Assembly (NCBI RefSeq): GCF_013344765.1
Contig: NZ_JABVBF010000011.1
Span: 1-37,807 of the forward strand
Direction: 5' to 3'
DNA length: 37,807 nt
DNA from: Acinetobacter lactucae
GTDB taxonomy: Bacteria; Pseudomonadota; Gammaproteobacteria; Pseudomonadales; Moraxellaceae
Under the pieces are notes generated by a model that worked only from the letters and a program-made list of their open reading frames with translations, was not told the DNA's origin and ran no database searches. Both the position numbers and the translations under genes were made by a program. Every line of letters begins with the position of its first letter. Within the stretch, counting starts at the first letter, position 1. This document shows, in pieces, positions 8,015 through 16,534 of the stretch.

Positions 8015-11000
8015 GTGAAACTAAAATTGAAGAATTTTAAGCCAAATAATTTATGGTATGCCATCTGTTCGAGTTCGGTTGCTTTTACATGGCTAATGAC
8101 AAGCTCCGTGGTGCAGGCGAGTGATTTACAAATTTATGCTTCACCTACAGCGGGTAAAAAAACCATTGTGATGATGTTGGATACCTCCGGTTCAATGGGG
8201 GTAAATAGTAGTAGTAATTCAATTAATGCAGATTATGGAGTGTGTTCAGATCGTACAACTGTGCAAACTGATAGTGGAGGGAGCGGGTCGTATACATATT
8301 CCAGAACGTACTGCTCGGTGGCTTATTCGACTTCAACTTCGTCGAATTATCAAAGATTAAAGGACAAGTGTTACAATCCTAATAAAAATGCTGATGGTAG
8401 TTATAGCGCTCGAACAGATTCCTTGAAATGCTATGATCGAATATCAAGGCTAAAGGATGGTATGTTTGCTTTTTTGGATAGTAATAACCCCAACCTAACA
8501 AATGTTCGAGTGGGATTGGGACATTATTCCGTCAATGGGTCAGGAAATGCAGGAAAGATTTTAGTACCTGCCGCTACTCTTGGCGCTACTAATTCAACAC
8601 AAAGGAATGCTATACGTACAGCAGTAATGGGGCTGACTGCAAGTGGAGGAACACCTACAGCAGCTGCATATGCTGAAGCAGCTGCGTACTTAATGGGAAC
8701 AACGACTAACGCACCTGTACAAATTGCAGTTGATGTTTATAGAAAGGAAGAAACAAGAACTATAAGTAGTTATCAATGTCCTAACAGTTATCCTTATTTG
8801 AGAACCAATGTAGCACCGCCGCTTTGCTATGAAAGATATGAATCTTGGAGATCTCAACCATATCGAGGGAATAGTACCGAAGCTATACCAGTATATGGTC
8901 CTATTATAACTACCTACTATAGATGTGATAGCCTGAATGCTACAGATTTTAGTAATGAAATACAGACTTGTCGTTCGAATGGTTGGGTTTCTTTAGGGGG
9001 AGCGGCTCCATCTAACCTTGCTCAAGATGGTTATTATACTAACGGAAACAATACTATTTATTACAAGCAGGAAATGCAACTAGGGGCTAACTCCTATAGT
9101 GGTTTTAGCAGTTCTATTTCCGACTCTAAAAAAGCAGATTTACTTAGTTACGCCTCACCACTGCCAGCGGCGGCTGATCGAGTAAGTTGTGATGGTCAAG
9201 GAGTTTACATTCTGTCTGATGGAGAGCCGACCAATAAGACTGATTCGACCCTTAATTCTGTTATGAATGCTAGTCTGAGTAGTACGAGTTTTGATTGCGC
9301 TGCATCAGGTGCACTAAGTAGTACTAACGATTGGCATTGTATGAGTAACTATGCGAAAAGACTTTTCAATGGTGGTGTAATCCAAAGCATAGCTGCTAAT
9401 GCGATGAATCCTGTCAATGTACCCATACAAACTGCTTTTGTCGGTTTTGGTAGTGACTTTACAAGTTTAGGGTCTAGTGATGTTGTTAATGCATGTAAAT
9501 TGACATCTCGAACTCAAACAGATCGCGCAGGTGATGATGCTTGTTCGCCAAATCAAGGAACAAACGCAATTGCTAGTCCTGGTTATGGCAATGGAGGATT
9601 TTTTGCAACGCAAACACCACAAGGTGTTACTGATAGTGTTATTGCATTTATTAATAACTTGGGGGCTGCACCTTTAGCACCTTTAACAACAGGCGTTATC
9701 TCTGTTCCTTATGATGCTTTAAATCCTAAAAACTTACAGGAATATGGTTACTTACGTGCTTTTGAGCCAAATCCAGCAAATACTTATTTAACTTGGCGTG
9801 GCAATTTAAAAAAATATCATGTTGTTTTATCGGGAACAAATGCTGGTGCTTTTGAGGCCAATACTGGTGGATTAGTCTACAATGCAAGTGGGGCTTTTAG
9901 GACTGGAACAAAAGACTATTGGAATAGCTCTATTTATAATGATGGGGGTAAAGTCTTTTTAGGTGGTTCATATGCAAAAGTTCCTTTACCAATTGCGGGA
10001 CAATCAGAAGTGGTGGATGGCCTAGGAAATATCACAAAATATTATTACGCAGTACAAAGTAAAATCCGCAACTTATTTACTGATGTTTCCGTCGTTGCAG
10101 CGGATGGTAGCTTAACAAAGCTATCGACTTCTGGAACTAATTTGCTAAGAATCCCAGCTGCTCCACCAGAAGGAACTAATCCTTTTGATAGTGTGGCTAA
10201 TACAGCAAGTTATGTTTTAGGAAAATTTGATGCATCAACTGGGCAAGATATTTTAAAAGATTTCCCGGTTAGCTTGAAATTAAAAATATTAAATTATCTA
10301 GGTTACTCAACAGATATTAATGCAACAACATTACCTTCATCTTTGGTTACATCGAATGAACCATATTTATCGATGGGCGGTAGTATTCATTCTTTACCGG
10401 TACAGCTCACCTATAATGGAACATTAGATGAAAATGGCAATTTAACATCTGCGCGTGAACAATCCATTCTCTATGGAACGATGGAAGGCGGTCTGCATAT
10501 TGTGGATGCCTCAACTGGTGTAGAACAAATGGCTTTCGTTCCCGCTGATATATTAAATGATCCAGTTGCATCAAAAGCTTTAGTTGTTGGTCAAAGTGAT
10601 GCTACAGCTCCTGCTCACGGTATGGATGGAGCTTGGGTATCTGACCCTGCATATAGTATTAGCACCACAGGAAGCGGTAGCTCAGCTGTATCAAAAGTGA
10701 CTGCAAAGCAAATGAATATTTATGGTGGCATGCGAATGGGGGGCAGCAGTTATTATGGCTTAAATGTCTTAAATCCTGCTTCACCTAAGCTTCTCTTTAG
10801 AGTAGGAGCAGATCAAACTAATTATAGTCGTATGGGGCAGAGTTGGTCTAAACCTGTACTTGCAAATATACGTTATAACGGGGTTATTAAACGGGTTATG
10901 ATTGTTGGTGGTGGCTACGACCAATGTTATGAAAACCCGAATATTACTTTGAGCAACTCTTGCTTTACTAATGGAAAAGCAAAAGGAAACGCTGTCTATA

Positions 11001-12160
11001 TTATTGATGCCAAAACTGGGGAACGCTTATGGTGGACTAGTGATACAGGCTCTAATATAGATAACTCTAATATGAAGCACAGTATTGTTAGTCGCATTAG
11101 TACCTTGGATCGAGATGCTGATGGTTTGGTAGATCATTTATATTTCGGTGATTTAGGCGGGCAAATTTTCCGTATTGATCTTAATAATAACCAGACAAAA
11201 ACGAATTCAACTTATAGCAGTTTCGGTATTCGAGTTGTGCGATTAGCCAATTTGGCAACGAATGACTCAACTTATGATGCCTCGAACGACTATACCGCTG
11301 GGAATGCGCCGCGTTTTTATGAACCGCCAACAGTGACAATTCACGATTATGGAATCCGCACTTTTATTACTGTAGGTATTGCTTCAGGTGACCGTAGTAC
11401 ACCTTTAGATGTTTATCCGCTTACAGGCCGTGAGGGGATGTCTCCTAGCACGGCATTAAGTGGAAGACCTGTAAATAATGTGTATGGAATTATCGACAAA
11501 GACTTTATTAAAAAGAATTTAATGTCTTTGACTGATAGTCAACTTGAAACAAAAGATATTACTCGATCGACGCTTCGAAAAAATCCACAAATTTTACGAT
11601 CTGCAGAAACTCGAGTAGCACAGATTTTCTTTCCCAACACTGGGACAGGACAAGGTGGTTGGTATCGCTCGCTTTCTAGTATGAGCGATGGTACTGAGAA
11701 AGCTAATAATAGTTTCCGTATTAAAGGAGGTCTTAAAGCTTTTGAAGAACCTATGGCAATTACCGGGACTTTAATTGTGCCTGTTTATGATCCGCAGGGA
11801 ACAGGTATTGTGGCGGCAGACCCATGTTTGCCACGTGTAGTCGGTGAAACTGACCAGCAGACTTACTGTTTACCATTTGGCGCCTGTCTTAATTCTGATG
11901 GGTCAATCGATCAAAATAAAGAGAATGGAAGTGGATTCAGAACACGAACTGGTACTAATTGCCCAGTAGGAGTTTCTGAATGTAATGAAAACGTTATTGG
12001 CTCAGGTATTCGTGGCGTAGCATTTGTTCCTAAAATAGATCAACCTCCAGTTCCTAATAGTTGTGGCAAATTACAATTGGCTGGAAACGAGAATGGAACG
12101 GGTGAGTGGCAGTGTACAAGTCACTTAGTTCCTGTACGCTGGTATGAGCGTTATCGCTAA
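8015..12160 (+). CDS. pilY1: PilY1/ComC-type pilus-tip adhesin with VWA domain and calcium-binding beta-propeller
   Basis: A 1381-residue secreted protein (signal peptide ending VVQA, about residue 35) expected at the type IV pilus tip and outer membrane. The N-terminal von Willebrand A domain has a MIDAS: DTSGS at 56-60, a GGTPT threonine loop and ILSDGEP. Within the VWA a cysteine-containing segment of roughly 150 residues (about 235-385) separates the threonine loop from the last strand. The C-terminal half is a PilC-type beta-propeller with an EF-hand-like loop DRDADGLVD (D1032, D1034, D1036, D1040), which in P. aeruginosa PilY1 binds calcium and controls retraction. Translation starts at GTG behind ACGGGGAA. 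In A. baylyi the counterpart is comC, needed for DNA uptake. Codon use in the VWA insert differs from the rest of the gene. Confidence 0.92.
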   Translation: MKLKLKNFKPNNLWYAICSSSVAFTWLMTSSVVQASDLQIYASPTAGKKTIVMMLDTSGSMGVNSSSNSINADYGVCSDRTTVQTDSGGSGSYTYSRTYCSVAYSTSTSSNYQRLKDKCYNPNKNADGSYSARTDSLKCYDRISRLKDGMFAFLDSNNPNLTNVRVGLGHYSVNGSGNAGKILVPAATLGATNSTQRNAIRTAVMGLTASGGTPTAAAYAEAAAYLMGTTTNAPVQIAVDVYRKEETRTISSYQCPNSYPYLRTNVAPPLCYERYESWRSQPYRGNSTEAIPVYGPIITTYYRCDSLNATDFSNEIQTCRSNGWVSLGGAAPSNLAQDGYYTNGNNTIYYKQEMQLGANSYSGFSSSISDSKKADLLSYASPLPAAADRVSCDGQGVYILSDGEPTNKTDSTLNSVMNASLSSTSFDCAASGALSSTNDWHCMSNYAKRLFNGGVIQSIAANAMNPVNVPIQTAFVGFGSDFTSLGSSDVVNACKLTSRTQTDRAGDDACSPNQGTNAIASPGYGNGGFFATQTPQGVTDSVIAFINNLGAAPLAPLTTGVISVPYDALNPKNLQEYGYLRAFEPNPANTYLTWRGNLKKYHVVLSGTNAGAFEANTGGLVYNASGAFRTGTKDYWNSSIYNDGGKVFLGGSYAKVPLPIAGQSEVVDGLGNITKYYYAVQSKIRNLFTDVSVVAADGSLTKLSTSGTNLLRIPAAPPEGTNPFDSVANTASYVLGKFDASTGQDILKDFPVSLKLKILNYLGYSTDINATTLPSSLVTSNEPYLSMGGSIHSLPVQLTYNGTLDENGNLTSAREQSILYGTMEGGLHIVDASTGVEQMAFVPADILNDPVASKALVVGQSDATAPAHGMDGAWVSDPAYSISTTGSGSSAVSKVTAKQMNIYGGMRMGGSSYYGLNVLNPASPKLLFRVGADQTNYSRMGQSWSKPVLANIRYNGVIKRVMIVGGGYDQCYENPNITLSNSCFTNGKAKGNAVYIIDAKTGERLWWTSDTGSNIDNSNMKHSIVSRISTLDRDADGLVDHLYFGDLGGQIFRIDLNNNQTKTNSTYSSFGIRVVRLANLATNDSTYDASNDYTAGNAPRFYEPPTVTIHDYGIRTFITVGIASGDRSTPLDVYPLTGREGMSPSTALSGRPVNNVYGIIDKDFIKKNLMSLTDSQLETKDITRSTLRKNPQILRSAETRVAQIFFPNTGTGQGGWYRSLSSMSDGTEKANNSFRIKGGLKAFEEPMAITGTLIVPVYDPQGTGIVAADPCLPRVVGETDQQTYCLPFGACLNSDGSIDQNKENGSGFRTRTGTNCPVGVSECNENVIGSGIRGVAFVPKIDQPPVPNSCGKLQLAGNENGTGEWQCTSHLVPVRWYERYR

Positions 12161-12170
12161 GGGATGACTG

Positions 12171-12653
12171 ATGAATAAATACTATATTCTGCGGTTCAAT
12201 CACGGTGTTACCTTGATTGAACTCATGGTTGTCATCGTGATTGTCGCTATTTTTGCTTCGATTGCTATCCCTTCATATCAAAGTTATAGCCGCAGAGCGA
12301 CGGCCTCTGCTGCTAAAGGTGAAATTCTAAAATTGGCAGAACAGTTGGAACGGCATAAATCCAAGAACTTTACCTATAGAGGATTTACCACCACATCTGT
12401 AACTTTGCCGCGGGGTGGTTATACGATTGAAATTAGTGACGATACGACGAGAGGAAATTTATTGACGAATGCTGCTGCAAATGGGCAGACATGGGTCATT
12501 AAAGCGACTACTACAGATTCAAGAAACTTTAATTTTATTGCTAAGAATTCAGGTTTGCGTTGCCAAAGTTTAACAGCTACGGCTGTTGATAATGACTGTG
12601 GCGGAACAGCCACTTGCAGTGCATGTGAAACAAATAGTGAGAACTGGCAATGA
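12171..12653 (+). CDS. pilE: Type IV minor pilin PilE (ComE-like)
   Basis: A 160-residue pilin with a 12-residue leader and the site NHG^VTLIELMVVIVIVAIFASIAIPSYQSY, the classical type IV helix. The C-terminal cysteines (RCQSL, NDCGGTATCSACE) include the D-region disulfide pair typical of pilins. It follows pilY1 by ten bases and ends in an ATGA overlap with the next pilin gene. Position matches P. aeruginosa pilE and A. baylyi comE, a pilin-like competence factor. Expected to act in the tip complex, and not as the major PilA subunit. Confidence 0.88.
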   Translation: MNKYYILRFNHGVTLIELMVVIVIVAIFASIAIPSYQSYSRRATASAAKGEILKLAEQLERHKSKNFTYRGFTTTSVTLPRGGYTIEISDDTTRGNLLTNAAANGQTWVIKATTTDSRNFNFIAKNSGLRCQSLTATAVDNDCGGTATCSACETNSENWQ

Positions 12654-13075
12654 AGAATGGTTTTACCTTAATAGAGCTTATGATTGTAGTAGCAATAATT
12701 GCGATTTTAGCAGCTATAGCTACGCCTTCGTATTTAGAATATTTACGAAAAGGGCATCGTACAGCTGTTCAATCTGAAATGATGAATATTGCCCAAACAT
12801 TAGAATCAGAAAAAGTAGTTCACAATCGTTATCCATCGAATGCGACGATTACATCGATTTATGGTTCTAGTGTCAGCCCTCAACAAGGCCAAGCCTTATA
12901 TAACTTAGCTTTCGCCAGCATAACTGATTCAAGCTGGGTGTTAACTGCTACACCTATTGCTACAAGTTCTCAAGCTGGTGATGGGATCATTTGTCTTAAC
13001 GATCAAGGACAAAAATTTTGGGCAAAAGGTGCAACTGATTGTGCTTTAACTGGCACATCAAATTGGCTACAGTAA
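12650..13075 (+). CDS. comF: Second PilE-like minor pilin (ComF-like)
   Basis: A 141-residue pilin with the shortest leader in the operon (MKNG^FTLIELMIVVAIIAILAAIATPSYLEYL), Glu5 present and a C-terminal cysteine pair (ICLND, TDCALTG). It overlaps pilE by ATGA. Its close likeness to the preceding protein suggests an old tandem duplication; Pseudomonas has a single pilE here. In A. baylyi the last gene of this cluster is comF, reported as a competence pilin. No terminator follows before rpsP, so some readthrough into the ribosomal operon is possible. Confidence 0.83.
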   Translation: MKNGFTLIELMIVVAIIAILAAIATPSYLEYLRKGHRTAVQSEMMNIAQTLESEKVVHNRYPSNATITSIYGSSVSPQQGQALYNLAFASITDSSWVLTATPIATSSQAGDGIICLNDQGQKFWAKGATDCALTGTSNWLQ

Positions 13076-13135
13076 TTTTAAATTCAAAACTGCGGATAAC
13101 TCAAAAATAATCTTTCTTTCGGGACGAAAATCACG

Positions 13136-13141
13136 TAGAAT
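13136..13141 (+). promoter_or_regulatory. Candidate -10 element for rpsP-rimM-trmD
   Basis: TAGAAT sits about 80 nt upstream of the rpsP ATG, in a 146-bp gap after the pilin operon. I find no convincing -35 at 16-18 nt spacing, so this is a weak call based on position and the -10 alone. Confidence 0.3.
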
Positions 13142-13221
13142 GTCGCCCTCTATGAAAGGGGTTTGAAGTGTTGCCGATGGTCGGCGCAGGGATAATCCGT
13201 AAGAATTATAAGGCTTTTATC

Positions 13222-13473
13222 ATGGTTGTTATTCGTTTAGCACGTGGCGGCGCAAAAAAACGTCCATTCTATCAAATCGTTGTGACTGACAGCCGCAATG
13301 CACGTGATGGTCGTTTCATCGAGCGTATCGGTTTCTTTAACCCGACTGCACAAGGTCAAGCAGAAAAACTTCGTTTAGATGCAGACCGTTTTGCTCACTG
13401 GGTTTCTCAAGGTGCTCAACCTTCTGAACGTGTTGCTTCTTTAGCTGCTCAAGCTAAAAAAGCTACTGCATAA
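13222..13473 (+). CDS. rpsP: 30S ribosomal protein S16
   Basis: An 83-residue S16, which binds 16S rRNA in the 30S body. The N terminus [21 protein letters not shown] and [14 protein letters not shown] are family hallmarks. The ATG at 13222 with AAGG upstream matches the conserved start; an earlier in-frame start (13168) would add 18 unrelated residues and use a TTG-like leader region. First gene of the conserved rpsP-rimM-trmD-rplS group. Arginine codons here are nearly all CGT, as expected for a highly expressed gene. Confidence 0.97.
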   Translation: MVVIRLARGGAKKRPFYQIVVTDSRNARDGRFIERIGFFNPTAQGQAEKLRLDADRFAHWVSQGAQPSERVASLAAQAKKATA

Positions 13474-13492
13474 TTTTTGTAGTAGGTAGCCC

Positions 13493-14041
13493 ATGACATC
13501 AACACAGAATGTTCCCGAAGATCGTATTCAGATTGGACAGTTACGTTCAGCTTATGGATTGAATGGGTGGCTCTGGGTGTATTCAAATACGGAACCTATG
13601 AGCAACATGTTTGACTACCTGCCTTGGTACATTGAGACCAAGGCAGGTTGGCAAACAATAGATGTAAAACGTTGGAAACCCCATGGCAAAGGCCTAGTTG
13701 TTGCGTTGAAAGGTGTGAGTGATCGCACTGGGGCGGAAAGCTTGGTTGGCGCTAATATCTGGATTGCTAAGTCTCAACTGCCAAAAGCAGATGTAGATGA
13801 ATACTACTGGTCAGATTTAAAGGGCTTAACCGTGTTAGGTCTTGATGAAGAAGAACAGGAAGTAAACTTAGGAAAAATTCATGAGTTGTTTGAAACTGGA
13901 GCCAATGATGTGATGGTGGTACATGCTACCCCAGATAGCATTGATTCAGAAGAGCGCATGATTCCTTGGCATAAAGATGTAGTACAACGTGTTGATCTTG
14001 AAGCTGGTCGTATTTACGTTAATTGGGGCGTAGATTATTAA
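13493..14041 (+). CDS. rimM: Ribosome maturation factor RimM
   Basis: A 182-residue RimM, which binds S19 and helps mature the head of the 30S subunit. The N-terminal domain opens IQIGQLRSAYGLNGWLWVYSNTEP and the C-terminal PRC-barrel ends near MIPWHKDVVQRVDLEAGRIYVNW. It starts 19 bp after rpsP with AGGT upstream, and precedes trmD, the standard operon order. Nothing unusual in length or residues. Confidence 0.95.
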   Translation: MTSTQNVPEDRIQIGQLRSAYGLNGWLWVYSNTEPMSNMFDYLPWYIETKAGWQTIDVKRWKPHGKGLVVALKGVSDRTGAESLVGANIWIAKSQLPKADVDEYYWSDLKGLTVLGLDEEEQEVNLGKIHELFETGANDVMVVHATPDSIDSEERMIPWHKDVVQRVDLEAGRIYVNWGVDY

Positions 14042-14083
14042 TCCTTTTAGGGTTAATACAGCAGGAAAATAGAGGAGTCTGTA

Positions 14084-14839
14084 ATGTTTTTTGCAGTCAT
14101 TACGCTTTTTCCTGAAATGTTTGAGGCGATTACAGCCTACGGCATCAGCGGACGTGCGGCAAAACGAGATATTGTACAAGTCACTTGTATTAATCCTCGT
14201 GATTTTGCTGAGGGAAACTATAAAAGAGTGGATGAACGTCCATTTGGTGGTGGCCCCGGTATGGTGATGATGGCCGAGCCTTTGGCGAAAGCAATTGCAC
14301 ATGCTAAACAGCTTGCCTCACAAGCAGGACATTCTCATGTTCCTGTGGTGTATATGTCCCCACAAGGCAAAACCTTAAATGAACAGGCAGTACAGCAGTT
14401 TGTTGATTATGACGGCTTAATTGTACTGTGTGGACGTTATGAGGGGGTAGATGAACGTTTGATCCAGCATTATGTTGATCAGGAATGGTCAATTGGTGAT
14501 TATGTTTTATCTGGCGGTGAACTGCCCGCTATGGTGTTACTTGACAGTATTATTCGCCGTTTGCCGAATGTAATGTCAGATGAACAATCAGCAGTACAAG
14601 ATTCTTTTGTTGACGGTCTTTTAGATTGTCCACAATATACAAAGCCTGACCATTTTGAAGGGCTAGATGTGCCAGAGGTATTAAAATCTGGACATCATGG
14701 CAATATTGAAAAATGGCGTTTTTTGCAGCGATATCAACGAACTCTAGAGCGCCGACCGGAGTTGGTCGAAAAAGTAGAGTTAACTAAGCAGCAAAAAAAA
14801 TGGCTAAAAGATACGCAAGAGAATGGCGGTAATTCTTAA
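14084..14839 (+). CDS. trmD: tRNA (guanine-N1-)-methyltransferase
   Basis: A 251-residue TrmD, which makes m1G37 in tRNAs that read CNN and related codons, preventing +1 frameshifting. The SPOUT trefoil knot is visible: [32 protein letters not shown] and [13 protein letters not shown]. The C-terminal domain carries the tRNA-binding helices. GAGGAG lies at good spacing before the ATG. It is 42 bp from rimM and followed by a 218-nt untranslated stretch before rplS. Confidence 0.97.
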   Translation: MFFAVITLFPEMFEAITAYGISGRAAKRDIVQVTCINPRDFAEGNYKRVDERPFGGGPGMVMMAEPLAKAIAHAKQLASQAGHSHVPVVYMSPQGKTLNEQAVQQFVDYDGLIVLCGRYEGVDERLIQHYVDQEWSIGDYVLSGGELPAMVLLDSIIRRLPNVMSDEQSAVQDSFVDGLLDCPQYTKPDHFEGLDVPEVLKSGHHGNIEKWRFLQRYQRTLERRPELVEKVELTKQQKKWLKDTQENGGNS

Positions 14840-14851
14840 TCGTTATTCTCA

Positions 14852-15037
14852 AGAACGAAAGTTCTGCAACCAGACGAGAAGCAGTGCTTCGAGTTAAAGC
14901 ATAATTCTATTTAATGAATAGTTTTATGTATATTTAAAGGCTCTTTATAGACATATGTCGTAAAGGGAAAGATAAACGGGTTGATATGCGCTTTAGCCTC
15001 TATCCCCAGCGGAACCTCAGACCTCTTCTGACTCCGC
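14852..15037 (+). promoter_or_regulatory. Structured leader upstream of rplS
   Basis: The trmD-rplS gap contains several inverted repeats: AGAAC-GAAA-GTTCT (14852-14865, tetraloop of GNRA type), GAAGC-AGT-GCTTC (14878-14890), and a 10-bp two-part hairpin just before the rplS ribosome site (GCGGA 15009-15013 and TCAGA 15017-15021 pairing with TCTGA 15027-15031 and TCCGC 15033-15037). TTGGAGA follows. I read this as a likely regulatory leader, possibly for L19 autocontrol; the function is inferred. Confidence 0.4.
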
Positions 15038-15057
15038 ACATATTGGAGATTCCCACA

Positions 15058-15426
15058 ATGAGTGGTAAACATCCTTTAGTTCAAGCTGTTGAAAATGCAC
15101 AGTTAAAATCTGATATCCCTGCTTTTGCTCCTGGTGACACTGTCATCGTTCAAGTAAAAGTAAAAGAGGGTGATCGTGAACGTCTTCAAGCATTTGAAGG
15201 TGTTGTAATCGCTAAGAAAAACCGTGGTTTGAACTCTGCGTTCACAGTACGTAAAATTTCTAGCGGTGTTGGTGTTGAGCGTGTATTCCAAACTCATTCA
15301 CCAGTTGTTGCTAAAATCGAAGTGAAACGTCGTGGTGACGTTCGTCGTGCTAAACTTTACTACCTTCGTGACTTGTCTGGTAAAGCTGCACGTATTCGTG
15401 AAAAATTACCAGCTCGTAAAGCGTAA
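15058..15426 (+). CDS. rplS: 50S ribosomal protein L19
   Basis: A 122-residue L19, located at the 30S-50S interface. Recognised by [44 protein letters not shown] middle part and [33 protein letters not shown]. The ATG at 15058 follows TTGGAGATTCCCACA and gives the family N terminus; the longer frame from 14986 runs through the leader hairpin and is not conserved-looking. CGT dominates arginine codons. Last gene of the operon, ended by a strong hairpin shared with lipA. Confidence 0.97.
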   Translation: MSGKHPLVQAVENAQLKSDIPAFAPGDTVIVQVKVKEGDRERLQAFEGVVIAKKNRGLNSAFTVRKISSGVGVERVFQTHSPVVAKIEVKRRGDVRRAKLYYLRDLSGKAARIREKLPARKA

Positions 15427-15440
15427 GCTTATAGCGAGTA

Positions 15441-15468
15441 AAAAAATGCGCCTTTTGGCGCATTTTTT
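15441..15468 (+). terminator. Bidirectional terminator between rplS and lipA
   Basis: A perfect 12-bp stem (AAAAAATGCGCC 15441-15452, GGCGCATTTTTT 15457-15468) with a TTTT loop. The A/T flanks give a U tract in either direction, so it serves both rplS (plus) and the converging lipA (minus). Confidence 0.9.
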
Positions 15469-15477
15469 GTTTAAAGA

Positions 15478-16452
15478 CTATAGTCCTTGAAGTTTCAAAC
15501 GATTTGCATGTTGACGGTAAACCGAGACAGGATCGGAAGCAAAAATAGAACGTATCCCAAGTATTTGATTCACTTCATCTAAATGATTCCAGTTGTAATC
15601 ATCACGAATTGTTTTACCAAATTTGGCACTGCATCGGGAAACAAGTCCATCATTATCACCGAATGGATTGATCACTAAGCTACTGCCGGTAAGCGCAATA
15701 TCAAATGGGTCTAATGGATTGGTCAGCGCTTTATTGCCTGAGAAAGAATACATATAAATACCTTTTTCTTGATATGTCCCTTCACCACAAGAAGTTGTTG
15801 GTACACCCATAGGAAATTGAGCATTAAATTGAGCTGAACCTTGAGTTGATAAGCTATGAGCGCCTGCCAAAGAGTCGTGTGGATAGCTTGTTGGATCTAA
15901 GCCTCCAGCCCAAGTAATTGCTGCTGAGAACCAGTTTACTAACGTTGCTATGCCTGAAAGAGGAGTACCCTCAACATTCAGAATGACATCTGCCATTGGT
16001 GAACCCTTATGAGGTGCACCAATCGTGGTGAGTGAGGCAATTTTTTCTGGCATGATACCGGCTACATAGCGAATTGTTGGTCCCCCATGGCTATGACCGA
16101 TTAAGTTAACTTTAGGTTTGCCAGTAATCGCAATGATCTCTTCTACTTGCTGGGCAAGTTGTTCTCCACGTACTTCTGTCGAGTTAAATGGTGATACTCT
16201 TGTGGCCCAGACATTTCCTCCATTACGAGCAAGGTCCGGAAGGATCTGGTACCAGTAATCGAGACCAAGGGTATCTGTTCCAACTCGGTTAAAACCTGCC
16301 ATACCATGGTTAAAAACCATTGGATATTTGGTTTGTGCGTAAGATGAATAAACGAACGAGTTTTTAACTTGTTCAGCATTTGTGGCATGAGCCGCTGAAA
16401 TACTCAGTCCTGAGAGCATCGCAGCGCAAAAAAACATTAACTTCCTTTTCAT
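15478..16452 (-). CDS. lipA: Secreted triacylglycerol lipase, family I
   Basis: A 324-residue secreted lipase of the Pseudomonas/Acinetobacter type. Signal peptide MKRKLMFFCAAMLSGLSISAAHA, then the mature enzyme: oxyanion-hole segment VFNHGMAGF, nucleophile elbow GHSHGG with Ser121, an acid in GDNDGLVS and the catalytic His in NWNHLDEVN. Two mature cysteines (TTSCGEG, SRCSAK) are placed to form the disulfide typical of the family. Such lipases fold in the periplasm with the Lif chaperone and leave by the type II secretion system. It lies 81 bp downstream of lipB, the lipB-lipA order reported for Acinetobacter and reversed relative to Pseudomonas. Confidence 0.93.
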   Translation of the reverse strand: MKRKLMFFCAAMLSGLSISAAHATNAEQVKNSFVYSSYAQTKYPMVFNHGMAGFNRVGTDTLGLDYWYQILPDLARNGGNVWATRVSPFNSTEVRGEQLAQQVEEIIAITGKPKVNLIGHSHGGPTIRYVAGIMPEKIASLTTIGAPHKGSPMADVILNVEGTPLSGIATLVNWFSAAITWAGGLDPTSYPHDSLAGAHSLSTQGSAQFNAQFPMGVPTTSCGEGTYQEKGIYMYSFSGNKALTNPLDPFDIALTGSSLVINPFGDNDGLVSRCSAKFGKTIRDDYNWNHLDEVNQILGIRSIFASDPVSVYRQHANRLKLQGL

Positions 16453-16534
16453 TTTTTACTCACTATTTTTATTTTGTATGAAAAGCAGCTTCTTACTGCT
16501 AGTGAATTTTTAGCCAGTCCCTAAAAGGAAAGGC

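Noticed and set aside
8015..12160. PilY1 insert as a separate mobile element or gene
   Set aside because: The reading frame is unbroken, no terminal repeats or target duplications are seen, and VWA motifs continue on both sides.
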